Shown in pieces: positions 8,510 through 16,866 of a stretch of 64,000 nucleotides of DNA. The position numbers and the translations under genes were made by a program. Where the stretch lies: contig NZ_BMEX01000004.1 of assembly GCF_014637345.1 (NCBI RefSeq), positions 62,001 to 126,000 on the forward strand, read 5' to 3'. The number at the start of each line of letters is the position of its first letter. Position 1 is the first letter of the stretch. Source of the stretch: Kroppenstedtia guangzhouensis. Lineage in GTDB: Bacteria; Bacillota; Bacilli; Thermoactinomycetales; DSM-45169. Below the pieces are notes generated by a model. The model made no database searches, was not told the DNA's origin, and saw only the letters and a list, made by a program, of their open reading frames with translations.

Positions 8510-9808
8510 TCAATACACCGCATGGGCTGCCGCTTTCACCAGGGATACAGTCTGATCGACAGTGACTTTTCGGTGGTGTTTGAAGTCCGGATCGATATGG
8601 ATGGAAGGATCATCCGGGTAAAATTCCAACTCCGCGATATGCAGATGTCCGCCGGGAAGATCCTGTGCGCCGAGCCCGAGGCGAAGGCGATTGGAACGGT
8701 ACTGGCTCTCATTGGAGAGATAACTGCCACCGCCGCCGGAGCGGGCTTTGGAGCCCGATGTCGGACCACCGTCATGGCAGGAGTATGGGTCGGAAAAGTC
8801 AGGGGGCAACCACTCACACACTTCATCGTTCCGTAAAACTGGCCAGGGCCCCGTACTGGCGTCGATCATCTCCTGAACAGGCAGAGTCGTTTCAATGAAC
8901 TCCGGCAGGGGATTCGGCATCGGCCAATGGGAGACGGTGGGGATGACGCCGGAGCGCGACTCCAATCGGTTGTCGATGCCGGTATGCCAGCGTCCGGCGT
9001 AACCTTCAATGGCCATGCGACGGGGGCCTCCCTGACTGATGGTCATCATCAGATCGATCCGATGGGGTCCTTGGATCAGGTGGGGACCGAAGGCATCCTC
9101 CACGATTCCATCTTCAAAATCTTCCCAACGGACAGGGAAGATGACGGCCTGTATGATCGCGGATCCGTCTTCCGTCCGGATCCGCATCCTATCCAGCTGT
9201 AATGCGGAAGCTCCTGAAGGATTACTGCGACGGAATTCCTGCTCCAGCCGGTAGGGATCAAATCCGCTGACCAGAATTCGCTTGATCCCTTTTCCTTTGG
9301 GAAACTGAACGGAAGTGATCCCCCGGGAGGCGTATTCCAATTGTTTCAGGAGTTCCTGTCGTTGGACACCGGTGATGGGAAAGTCGGGTTTCCACTGGCG
9401 GAGCGCCCGGGTCATGTGCAACCGTGCCCAGTAGAGTGGACGGTCGTCATAGCGGTCCAGAGAACCGAGGTCGGGGCGCCTTCCCTGGGCACGATCGACG
9501 GCGGTTTGCCACAGTTGGGTGCTGTGTCTCTCCACCAGTTTTTCTGCTGTCTGCAAATTGGGCGCCGAACAGAGAGCCTGCTCAAACCGGTCCACATAGC
9601 GGTTAAAGCGGCTCTCCTTCAGAATCCGCTGTGGAATGGGTGCACCGTCAGCGATTCGTTTCTCTTCAGGGGTGATGGGAACAGAGGAGTCAAAACAGGC
9701 GGTTTTGGTTTCAGCGAGGGCTCCCTGAGGTTCTGCCGAAATCAGAAAAGATGTCAACAAAACCGGGATGAGGAACAGGCAAAGCCCGGAGGATCGTTTT
9801 GTGAACAT
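8510..9808 (-). CDS. Secreted pyroglutamyl-peptidase I (C15)-like protein with Cys-to-Ser change
   Basis: A 432-residue protein with a clear signal peptide (hydrophobic residues about 9-24, cleavage near AEPQGALA). Residues about 175-400 resemble peptidase family C15. ILVSGFDPY (179-187) matches the family ITGFEPF start, SNPSG (195-199) the NPS motif, SYLSNESQYRSN (362-373) the catalytic SNxAGxYVCN block and GGHLH (386-390) the catalytic His block. In the SN-YRSN block the nucleophile Cys position is occupied by Ser372, so it may be inactive or use serine. The 130-residue N-terminal extension is helical and unassigned. The start has a textbook AAAGGAGG site. The family call is by motif only; alignment is needed. 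Confidence 0.65.
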   Translation of the reverse strand: MFTKRSSGLCLFLIPVLLTSFLISAEPQGALAETKTACFDSSVPITPEEKRIADGAPIPQRILKESRFNRYVDRFEQALCSAPNLQTAEKLVERHSTQLWQTAVDRAQGRRPDLGSLDRYDDRPLYWARLHMTRALRQWKPDFPITGVQRQELLKQLEYASRGITSVQFPKGKGIKRILVSGFDPYRLEQEFRRSNPSGASALQLDRMRIRTEDGSAIIQAVIFPVRWEDFEDGIVEDAFGPHLIQGPHRIDLMMTISQGGPRRMAIEGYAGRWHTGIDNRLESRSGVIPTVSHWPMPNPLPEFIETTLPVQEMIDASTGPWPVLRNDEVCEWLPPDFSDPYSCHDGGPTSGSKARSGGGGSYLSNESQYRSNRLRLGLGAQDLPGGHLHIAELEFYPDDPSIHIDPDFKHHRKVTVDQTVSLVKAAAHAVY

Positions 9809-9855
9809 GAATCGTGCCTCCTTTTGCGAGTATGCACTTTCTCTGAATTGCAGGT

Positions 9856-9877
9856 GTGTTGATTAGCCGCATTTTGG
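9856..9877 (+). repeat. 22-bp dispersed repeat copy
   Basis: GTGTTGATTAGCC followed by GCATTTTGG. It differs from the 53993-54014 copy (read in reverse) at a single base and from the 22821 copy at two. Confidence 0.7.
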
Positions 9878-10107
9878 GTGTGGAGTTCGTTTCCTGCCAC
9901 GCAAGGATGTGGAAAGATAGGTATAAATAATAATTCTATTTAAAATTTAAAATCCCTGTCGATTTTTCTCTTTTATTTGGGAAATGGACTGGATTCCCGT
10001 CACTGAGCCTCTTTCTCTTTTTTTCATGTTCTGCTTAGATTGGCAAACACCATCTTGACAACAATGGAAGTGACGAAAGTGCATTAAGATTTGATTGCTC
10101 CGTTGCT

Positions 10108-10121
10108 TGAAAGCGCTTTAT
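10108..10121 (+). promoter_or_regulatory. Putative cre (CcpA) site upstream of mtlA
   Basis: TGAAAGCGCTTTAT matches the catabolite-responsive element consensus TGWAANCGNTNWCA except in its last two bases and has a palindromic core. It lies 31-44 bp before the mtlA start, so CcpA binding would block or reduce transcription when preferred sugars are present, as known for mtl operons in Bacillota. Confidence 0.5.
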
Positions 10122-10151
10122 GATAAAGGAAACAGGACGGGGGGATCAAAT

Positions 10152-11585
10152 GTGTCCGTGAATCAACATGCCATTGACAAAAACGGTGAACCTCTCCGAG
10201 AGCGGAATTGGAAAGTGAAAATTCAACGCATGGGGAGTCACCTGAGTGGAATGATCATGCCCAACATCGGGGCGTTTATCGCCTGGGGATTGATCACGGC
10301 TCTGTTTATCCCGACAGGTTGGCTTCCCAATGAACATTTGGCCAAACTGGTCGACCCGATGATCAAGTATTTGCTGCCGCTGTTGATCGGGTTTACCGGG
10401 GGGAACATGGTCTACGGGGCGAGGGGCGGCGTGGTCGGGGCCACGGCCACAATCGGGGTGGTCGTCGGTTCAGATATCCCGATGTTCCTGGGGGCCATGT
10501 TGATGGGGCCCTTGGGCGGCTTTGTCATCAAACAAGTGGACCGTCTCTTTGAAGGTAAAGTCCGATCCGGATTTGAAATGCTGGTGAACAATTTTTCCGC
10601 CGGAATCGTGGGTGGTTTACTTACCTTGGCCGCTTATCTAGGGATTGGGCCGGTGGTGCTGGGGTTGAACAAAGTGTTGGCCGCCGGGGTGGAAGTGATT
10701 ATCGGAGCCGGGCTGCTCCCTTTGGCCAATATGTTTATCGAGCCGGCCAAGGTGCTTTTCCTGAACAACGCCATCAATCACGGTATTTTGAGTCCCATCG
10801 GTGTGGAACAGGCGGCGAAAGCCGGGAAGTCCGTCCTCTTCTTGCTGGAGTCCAACCCCGGGCCGGGGTTGGGGATCTTGCTCGCCTACTGGATGTTCGG
10901 AAAAGGGATGGCCAGACAGTCGGCCCCGGGCGCGACCATCATCCACTTCCTGGGCGGAATCCATGAAATCTATTTTCCCTACATCTTGATGAAACCGCTC
11001 CTGATTCTGTCCGCCATCGGTGGCGGGGTGGCCGGGGTCTTCACCTTTACTTTGTTCGACGCGGGACTGGTTGCAGTTCCTTCGCCAGGCAGTATCTTCG
11101 CCCTGCTGGCCATGACTCCGAGGGGTGGTTATGTCGGCATTCTGTCCGGTGTCCTGGTTGCTGCGGCCGTATCCTTTTTGATCGCTTCTCTGTTTTTGAA
11201 AAGAAGTTCCGGGGGTGAGGCGGGGGATCTAGAAAAAGCGACCAAAAGCATGGAAGCCATCAAAGGTAAAAAGAGTACCGCCGCATCCATGCTCTCCTCC
11301 CAAAATCCGGTGCGAAAAATTGTGTTCGCTTGTGATGCCGGGATGGGTTCCAGCGCCATGGGTGCCTCTGTCCTGAAAAACAAGGTGAATAAAGCGGGTC
11401 TGGAGGTTGAGGTGACCAACACTTCCATCAGTCAACTGCCGGAGGATGCGGATCTCGTCATCACTCACAAGAACCTGACGGATCGGGCCAAAGAGAAGCT
11501 TCCCCATGCCCGTCACATTTCCGTGGATAATTTCCTGAACAGCCCGGAATACGATGCATTGATCTCCCGGTTAAAAGAAGACTAG
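10152..11585 (+). CDS. mtlA: PTS mannitol transporter subunit EIICB
   Basis: A 477-residue membrane permease that imports mannitol and phosphorylates it to mannitol-1-phosphate. Residues about 10-345 form the EIIC channel (GMIMPNIGAFIAWGLI; the conserved NNAINHGIL segment). Residues about 385-477 form EIIB with the phospho-cysteine Cys394 in IVFACDAGMGSS. The GTG 10152 start follows a GGGGGG-type site; the upstream open frame has none. EIIA is not fused and is encoded by mtlF three genes later, as in Geobacillus. A cre-like site lies upstream. A MITE-like repeat begins exactly at its TAG stop and separates it from mtlR. Confidence 0.96.
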   Translation: MSVNQHAIDKNGEPLRERNWKVKIQRMGSHLSGMIMPNIGAFIAWGLITALFIPTGWLPNEHLAKLVDPMIKYLLPLLIGFTGGNMVYGARGGVVGATATIGVVVGSDIPMFLGAMLMGPLGGFVIKQVDRLFEGKVRSGFEMLVNNFSAGIVGGLLTLAAYLGIGPVVLGLNKVLAAGVEVIIGAGLLPLANMFIEPAKVLFLNNAINHGILSPIGVEQAAKAGKSVLFLLESNPGPGLGILLAYWMFGKGMARQSAPGATIIHFLGGIHEIYFPYILMKPLLILSAIGGGVAGVFTFTLFDAGLVAVPSPGSIFALLAMTPRGGYVGILSGVLVAAAVSFLIASLFLKRSSGGEAGDLEKATKSMEAIKGKKSTAASMLSSQNPVRKIVFACDAGMGSSAMGASVLKNKVNKAGLEVEVTNTSISQLPEDADLVITHKNLTDRAKEKLPHARHISVDNFLNSPEYDALISRLKED

Positions 11586-11716
11586 AAGCGATGAAAAAGT
11601 CGTTCACAGGGAGGGTTGGGGGGGTCACATGGAGTGATTTTGGCAGTTCAGAACAACGAAAAGGTCATGTGAAACCCCATCCCGACCGTCCAAGAATGGA
11701 CTATATCATACGCTTC
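11585..11716 (+). repeat. Dispersed palindromic intergenic repeat, copy 3 (MITE-like), inside the mtl operon
   Basis: It starts at the last base of the mtlA stop codon (cTAGAAGCG) and ends CGCTTCTA just before mtlR. Inner blocks TTCACAGGGAGGGTTGGG, CACATGGAGTGATTTTGG, CAGTTCAGAACAACGAAAAGG and CATGTGAAACCCCATCCCG match copy 2. TA dinucleotides flank both ends, consistent with a TA target duplication. It occupies the gap between mtlA and mtlR, so the transcript would carry this long hairpin. Confidence 0.85.
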
Positions 11717-11747
11717 TAAAGGCATTACCCACAGGCAGGTGAAGGCC

Positions 11748-13856
11748 ATGTACTTTTCATCCAGGGAGCGAAACTTGATCCGTCTGCTGATGGACTCTGA
11801 CCAAGCGTGGACCGTCAAAAAGCTGGCTGAGGTTCTGGGCGTCAGCGAACGGACCATCCACCGGGATCTGTCGGGGGTGGAAACCTCTTTGGACGAGATG
11901 GGTCTGTTCCTGCGGAAAAAAACGGGGGTCGGCATCTCACTGGAAGGGGATCCAGCCGGTTTTGAGGCACTCCGGTCTGCCTTGGCGGAGCAGCCGGAAA
12001 CCGAATTTACACCGGATGAACGGAAAACACTGCTCCTGTGCACTTTGCTTGTTACCTCAGAACCGGTTAAATTGATCGCCCTCGCCCGGGATCTTCATAT
12101 CAGTCCCGCCACGGTGAGCCAGGATTTGTCCCGGATCGAAGGGTGGCTGGAGTCCTTTGGGTTGACACTGGTGAAAAAACGGGGTTGGGGGGTTCAGGTA
12201 ACCGGAAAAGAGAGAGACAGAAGGGTGGCCATGCGTTCCCTGCTCGCCGAGCATTTTGATGAAGCGGAGATCCTGGGAATATTGAAGCGATCCCTCCGGC
12301 GAAAAACCGGGGAACACTCGGGACTTGTCGTGGAACGGCTGTTGGGAATGGTGGAGCTTGAAAAGCTGAGTACAGTGGAAGAAGCGGTGAAAAAGGAAAT
12401 CGGTCATCTCCCCTATTCCCTGGCAGACGGGGCTTATATCGGGTTGGTGGTCCATCTGGCCCTGGCCGTGGAACGGATCGAGCGGGGGGAGACTCTCACC
12501 TTCGATTCCAACCTGCTTCATGAACTGCAGAGAACTCAGGAATACCGGATCGCCTCCAGAATAGCGAACCGGTTGGAATCCGGGTTCCAGCGGGAATTTC
12601 CGAAATCGGAGGTGGGTAACCTCACCCTTCATTTGCGTGGGGCCAAACTGGGAAATGATCGGCAGAATTGGTTGGAGTCGGAGGCCGGGACTGTGGTGGA
12701 AACCGGGAAACTGATTCGCCGGGTGGAGCAGGAGCTGGATGTGACTCTTGCCGATGACCCTTCCCTGATGCAGGGACTGATGGCTCATTTGGAGCGGGCC
12801 GTTTACCGAATGAAGTTAAATCTGCCGATCCACAACCCCTTGCTCTCCCGAATCGAGAAGGATTATCCGGCGGTGTTTGCCGCAGTCGAACAGGGGGTGA
12901 AGGGGGTGTTTCCCCAATATCGGGTTCCACGGGAGGAGATCGGATATCTGGTCATGCATTTCGGATCCGCCCTGGAACGGAAAAGACGGGAGCGTTCCCC
13001 CAGTGTCTGGGTCGTCTGTGCCAGCGGGATCGGAACCTCCAAGCTTCTCGTCAGTCAGTTGCAGACGGAGTTTCCGGAAATCAGGCGAATCCGAAACGTT
13101 TCCCTGCTTGAACTGCAACAATGGGGTCCGTCGGAATATGACCTGGTGATTTCCACCATCCCTTTGGAGCTGGATGGGGTGGACGTCCTTTTGGTCCATC
13201 CATATCTGACCAAAGAAGATGCAGCCAAGATCCGGGCTTATCTGGATGAACGGATGCAGCGTTGCACCCGGGAAAAACCTCGAAAGCAGGTGGCAGAAGG
13301 TAAGAAGAAGGAACGGCGGATGATGGATCACTTGGAAAAGATCCACTGGGCGATCCAGACCACGCTGGAATTATTGAAGGGATTCTCCCTGTCGTCTCTG
13401 CCTGCCGAGCCCCTTCGGAGCATATTGGATCGGGCCTGTGGGAATCTGGAGGAGGCCGGCGTACTCCGGGATCGGAAGGTTGTGGTGGATCGGTTGCTGG
13501 AACGGGCGGAGGAAGGAGGATTGGGAATTCCTGGCACCGCCATGGCTCTCTTCCACACCCGAAGCGAGGAGGTTCTCCGCCCCTCCTTTACCATGTATGA
13601 TCTGACCGATTCGATCCCGGTGGAGGGTATGGATGGATCCACGATCCTGATGGACCATTTGCTGATCCTGCTGGCACCAGAGCAAACCCGTGAGGTGGTT
13701 TCAGAGTTGTTGAGTCGGATCAGTGCAATGATCATTGAAAGCCCCCGCAGTCTGTCCGTCTTCCAGTCCAATGACGAAGAGCGAATCCGCGCTTATCTTA
13801 CAGAACATCTCAACGGTTACATCTATGATCAGATTGATGAACAAAGGAGCGTATGA
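11748..13856 (+). CDS. mtlR: Mannitol operon transcriptional activator with PRD and PTS domains
   Basis: A 702-residue activator of the mtl genes controlled by PTS phosphorylation. Domain order: a DeoR-like helix-turn-helix (VKKLAEVLGVSERTIHRDL), a second helix-turn-helix (HISPATVSQDLSRIEGWL), PRD1 and PRD2 with His in GLVVHLAL, LTLHLRG, MAHLERAV and LVMHFGSAL, an EIIB-Gat-like domain with Cys424 (VVCASGIGTS), and an EIIA-like domain with His603 (LFHTRSEE). These are the residues phosphorylated by HPr, EIIA and EIIB in studied MtlR proteins. I prefer ATG 11748 (MYFSSRERN, like Bacillus MtlR); GTG 11739 is possible. The stop overlaps the region before mtlF. Confidence 0.94.
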   Translation: MYFSSRERNLIRLLMDSDQAWTVKKLAEVLGVSERTIHRDLSGVETSLDEMGLFLRKKTGVGISLEGDPAGFEALRSALAEQPETEFTPDERKTLLLCTLLVTSEPVKLIALARDLHISPATVSQDLSRIEGWLESFGLTLVKKRGWGVQVTGKERDRRVAMRSLLAEHFDEAEILGILKRSLRRKTGEHSGLVVERLLGMVELEKLSTVEEAVKKEIGHLPYSLADGAYIGLVVHLALAVERIERGETLTFDSNLLHELQRTQEYRIASRIANRLESGFQREFPKSEVGNLTLHLRGAKLGNDRQNWLESEAGTVVETGKLIRRVEQELDVTLADDPSLMQGLMAHLERAVYRMKLNLPIHNPLLSRIEKDYPAVFAAVEQGVKGVFPQYRVPREEIGYLVMHFGSALERKRRERSPSVWVVCASGIGTSKLLVSQLQTEFPEIRRIRNVSLLELQQWGPSEYDLVISTIPLELDGVDVLLVHPYLTKEDAAKIRAYLDERMQRCTREKPRKQVAEGKKKERRMMDHLEKIHWAIQTTLELLKGFSLSSLPAEPLRSILDRACGNLEEAGVLRDRKVVVDRLLERAEEGGLGIPGTAMALFHTRSEEVLRPSFTMYDLTDSIPVEGMDGSTILMDHLLILLAPEQTREVVSELLSRISAMIIESPRSLSVFQSNDEERIRAYLTEHLNGYIYDQIDEQRSV

Positions 13857-13858
13857 GG

Positions 13859-14296
13859 ATGAGTCACCCAATCCTGACCGAAAAGACGGTCCTCTTGAAC
13901 GCCAATGTGAAGAACAAGGAGGAGGCTGTTCGTCTGGCGGGACAGTTGCTCGTTGATCAGGGCTGTGTGGAACCTTCTTATATTGATAGGATGTTGGAAC
14001 GGGAGCAATCCCTGTCCACCTATATCGGTAATTCCGTCGCCATTCCCCACGGGACTGAAAAGGGGAAAAAGAATATCCTGCGTTCCGGGATCTCCATCCT
14101 CCAGATCCCCGGGGGTGTCGACTTCGGTGACGGCCAGATGGCCAAAATTCTGATCGGGATCGCCGGCAAGGGGAACGAGCACATGGAAATCCTCTCGAAA
14201 ATCGCCTTGGTCTGCGCTGAAGAGGAAAACGTGAGCAAAATGATCCACGCCCGATCCAAAGGGGAACTCTTTTCCCTCTTTGATGGGGTGAATTGA
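13859..14296 (+). CDS. mtlF: PTS mannitol transporter subunit EIIA
   Basis: A 145-residue soluble phosphocarrier of the mannitol/fructose EIIA family, passing phosphate from HPr to the Cys of MtlA. The active His64 lies in SVAIPHGTEKGK. The conserved helix GKGNEHMEILSKIA follows. AAAGGAG (13843-13849) lies 9 bp before ATG 13859. A nearer ATG at 13853, overlapping the mtlR stop as ATGA, is only 3 bp from the site and less likely. It overlaps no downstream gene and ends 2 bp before mtlD. Gene order mtlA-mtlR-mtlF-mtlD is that of Geobacillus stearothermophilus. Confidence 0.95.
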   Translation: MSHPILTEKTVLLNANVKNKEEAVRLAGQLLVDQGCVEPSYIDRMLEREQSLSTYIGNSVAIPHGTEKGKKNILRSGISILQIPGGVDFGDGQMAKILIGIAGKGNEHMEILSKIALVCAEEENVSKMIHARSKGELFSLFDGVN

Positions 14297-14298
14297 TC

Positions 14299-15453
14299 AT
14301 GCTGGCGGTTCATTTCGGTGCAGGCAATATCGGGAGAGGGTTTATCGGGGCATTGCTCAGCCGTTCGGGATACGAGGTCTGTTTTGTCGATATTCAGGGC
14401 CGGCTTGTGGAGACGATCCGGGAGCGAAGAGCCTATAAGGTTCACCTCTTGGAGGAAGAAGATAATAGAATCGACGTGAACCATGTGACCGCACTCAACA
14501 GCCGGACCGAACCGGAACGGGTGATCGAAGCAGTCGCCGGGGCGGACCTGGTAACCACGGCAGTCGGACCATCGGTGTTGAAGTCTGTCGCCCCGATCCT
14601 GACCGACGGGTTGTGCCTGCGCCTCGAAAAGGATGGCGGCCCCCTGAACGTGATCGCCTGTGAGAATATGTTGGGCGGATCCAGCCTGTTGAAAAAGCTG
14701 GTCACCAGTGAGATGACGGAGGAGGAGTGTCGGGAGGTGGATTCCCTGATCGGCTTTCCCGATGCTGCCGTCGACCGGATTGTGCCGGAACAAAAGGGAA
14801 CCGATCGACTGGAAGTGGCGGTGGAGCCCTTTTATGAATGGGTTGTTGATGTTCGGGGGGTGAGAGGAACCGTCCCACCCATCCAAGGTGTCACCTATGT
14901 GAAGGACCTTACGCCCTACATCGAACGGAAACTGTTTACGGTGAACACCGGCCATGCCGTCTGCGCTTACCTGGGCTATATTATGGGGTATGGCACAGTA
15001 CAGGAAGCGATCGCGGATCCCTCCGTGAGCGAAACCCTTCGGGGGGCTTTGGAGGAGACGGGGGAGTTCCTCGTGCAAAAACACGGATTTGATCCTCGGG
15101 ATCATCAAAAATATATCGAGGAAATTCTGAATCGTTTCCGAAACCCCCATCTGAAGGACCCCGTCACCCGGGTCGGACGATCCCCCCTCCGAAAATTGGG
15201 CAGGGAAGATCGATTGTTGGGTCCCGCCCTCCAGATGATGGACCGCGGAATTCAACCCAACCACCTGGCAGTCGGAATCGCCGCCGCCCTTTGCTTCGAT
15301 GATCCGGCGGACCCGGAAGCGGTAAAGCTGCAGCGAATGATCAAACGGGAAGGGCCTGCCGGGACGCTGCAGGCGATCGCCGGGATTGCCCCGGAACATC
15401 CTTTGGTGCGACGGGTGCGGGAGGGGTATCGAAAGCTCCGGCAAGGGACGTGA
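14299..15453 (+). CDS. mtlD: Mannitol-1-phosphate 5-dehydrogenase
   Basis: A 384-residue NAD-dependent dehydrogenase converting mannitol-1-phosphate to fructose-6-phosphate, the last step of the operon's pathway. The N-terminus AVHFGAGNIGRGFIGALL is the diagnostic nucleotide-binding motif of this family. CENMLGG, the catalytic-region Lys in YVKDLTPYIERKL and NTGHAVCAYLGY are also present. The full length is typical. ATG 14299 is chosen because GGGGTG lies 9 bp upstream and the family starts here; a TTG two codons upstream is the alternative. A strong terminator follows 48 bp after the stop. Confidence 0.97.
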   Translation: MLAVHFGAGNIGRGFIGALLSRSGYEVCFVDIQGRLVETIRERRAYKVHLLEEEDNRIDVNHVTALNSRTEPERVIEAVAGADLVTTAVGPSVLKSVAPILTDGLCLRLEKDGGPLNVIACENMLGGSSLLKKLVTSEMTEEECREVDSLIGFPDAAVDRIVPEQKGTDRLEVAVEPFYEWVVDVRGVRGTVPPIQGVTYVKDLTPYIERKLFTVNTGHAVCAYLGYIMGYGTVQEAIADPSVSETLRGALEETGEFLVQKHGFDPRDHQKYIEEILNRFRNPHLKDPVTRVGRSPLRKLGREDRLLGPALQMMDRGIQPNHLAVGIAAALCFDDPADPEAVKLQRMIKREGPAGTLQAIAGIAPEHPLVRRVREGYRKLRQGT

Positions 15454-15501
15454 CCCGGGTTTTGGTTACCCGGCGGAAATGAGGGATTCCATTTATAAGA
15501 C

Positions 15502-15541
15502 AAAGAAAAAGAAGCCTGAGACATCGGGCTTCTTTTTCTTT
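15502..15541 (+). terminator. Terminator of the mtl operon
   Basis: A perfect 15-bp inverted repeat: AAAGAAAAAGAAGCC (15502-15516) and GGCTTCTTTTTCTTT (15527-15541), with a 10-base loop. The T-rich right arm provides the U-tract. Confidence 0.88.
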
Positions 15542-15542
15542 A

Positions 15543-15672
15543 GAAGCGTTGTGAATGAGTGCTGGAGGGTCGGTCGGGATTGGGTTTCACATGACCTTTT
15601 CGTTGTTTCGAACTGACAAAATCATCCATGTGAAACCCTCTCCTCCCTGTGAGGACTTTTTACAACGCTTTC
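15543..15672 (-). repeat. Dispersed palindromic intergenic repeat, copy 4 (MITE-like)
   Basis: It starts GAAGCGTTGTGAATGAGTGC and ends TTTTTACAACGCTTTC. Inner arms GGGTTTCACATG and CATGTGAAACCC form a second perfect inverted repeat around the core TTTTCGTTGTTTCGAACTGACAA... It lies directly after the mtl terminator and 3 bp before the end of the convergent spo0M-like gene. Orientation is opposite to copies 2, 3 and 5. Confidence 0.85.
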
Positions 15673-15675
15673 AGT

Positions 15676-16626
15676 TTAGTCCTCATCGAAAAAGTCTCCA
15701 ATGTCATCCAAAAGTTCATCCCCGTCAGGGAGTTCAAAATCAGTTGCTTCTTCGATGGTTTCAGAGAGACCCTCCAATCCGTCTTCCGCCAGTTCGGAGA
15801 GAACCATGCCACCCAAGATTCCTGCGGCAAAACCTCCGACCATGCCTCCCCAGTTGGTTCCACCGCGGGCGGTGTGACCTTGGAAGGAGTGATTCTGCAT
15901 GGGTGGGAAGCCGGAGGGATTGTTGACCATTTCCGCGAGAATTCCCCGGAGATGCTCCTGCAGATGGCTTTCATCATCCAATTGGTCGTTCTCGAGGAAG
16001 AGTTCCCTGCGGGCCTCCTGCTTGCCGAATCCGGTGAAGACATCCACTTCCAGGAGGAGACGGACGCCGGAAGAATCAAGAGCGGCGATAAATTCCACTT
16101 CCTCCACCTGTCCCTGAAGAAACTGCGTCGGAAACAATTCAAATTCTTGGGTTTGACCATTGAAGGAGCGGGAATCGTAGGTTTCCCGGAAACCGAGTTG
16201 GGAGAGGGCATCCAGTACTTTCTGCAATTGTCGGGGGGGATGGATCCGGATGGTGTCGTGATCGTGGTGATCGACACCTGCGGCGATATCCAAGTGGGTG
16301 TCAAAAGTGTAGAAGATGTGATTTCCCGAGACGGGAAGATTTGCCGGCAGGCTGTAGTTGAAAGGAAAGCTTCGGCGTTCAGCAGGTTGCACAGTGAAGG
16401 ATTGCGGGAAAGGAAAGCTTTGTATGGTGTGGGACAGGGTCTTTTCCTTTACTCGAATATTCAGTCGTAGATCGATCTGGATCCGGTTGATCTGTTGATC
16501 GACGGTTCCGCCATGGATCAAAAGTTCGCCCTTTACCTCTTCACCAGGGAGATAATCTTCCTTTTCCAGGACCAGATCTACCTTTGCTCCGCCTTTGCCC
16601 AGCTTAGCCATCAGATTTTTAATCAA
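15676..16626 (-). CDS. spo0M: Sporulation-control protein Spo0M (arrestin-like)
   Basis: A 316-residue cytoplasmic protein of the Spo0M/SpoOM family, a regulator affecting early sporulation in Bacillus through an unknown mechanism. Residues 1-240 hold the arrestin-like beta-sandwich (AKVDLVLEKEDYLPGEEVKG near the start; FPFNYSLPANLPVSG mid-domain). The C-terminal 80 residues are family-specific: a Gly-rich segment (GGMVGGFAAGILGGM) and a very acidic tail. It is longer than Bacillus Spo0M (about 258) because of this tail. I chose TTG 16626 since GGGAGGG lies 6 bp upstream; the open frame upstream has no support. It is monocistronic and convergent with mtlD. Confidence 0.88.
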   Translation of the reverse strand: MIKNLMAKLGKGGAKVDLVLEKEDYLPGEEVKGELLIHGGTVDQQINRIQIDLRLNIRVKEKTLSHTIQSFPFPQSFTVQPAERRSFPFNYSLPANLPVSGNHIFYTFDTHLDIAAGVDHHDHDTIRIHPPRQLQKVLDALSQLGFRETYDSRSFNGQTQEFELFPTQFLQGQVEEVEFIAALDSSGVRLLLEVDVFTGFGKQEARRELFLENDQLDDESHLQEHLRGILAEMVNNPSGFPPMQNHSFQGHTARGGTNWGGMVGGFAAGILGGMVLSELAEDGLEGLSETIEEATDFELPDGDELLDDIGDFFDED

Positions 16627-16866
16627 GGTATACCCTCCCATGGAGTTGATCTTTGGTGACAAGCCCAATATACCCAATCCGAAGGAAAAAGGCATCGGTC
16701 TGTAATCGAAATACTAATTTAGCCGTAGGCAAACCGATCTTTCCACCTGGCAGAGGGCGGAGGGATAATATGAAAGGAGAATACTTTGTAGTATCATAGA
16801 GGTTAAATATTCCGGTATGGAGTCAACTTGATCCATATTTTGAAAAACGATGAGAGTGTGAATGGG

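Larger units (their letters stand above)
9809..10151. other. Divergent promoter region upstream of mtlA
   Basis: These 343 bases hold a copy of the 22-bp repeat (9856-9877), an AT-rich tract around 9925-9950, a TTGACA at 10055-10060 that may be the mtlA -35 (no good -10 at standard spacing), and a cre-like palindrome at 10108-10121. No gene was seen. Confidence 0.5.

Noticed and set aside
14020-15444. 474-codon open frame antisense to mtlF/mtlD
   Set aside because: Shadow of the well-supported mtl genes; it lacks any recognisable domain and runs across two real genes.
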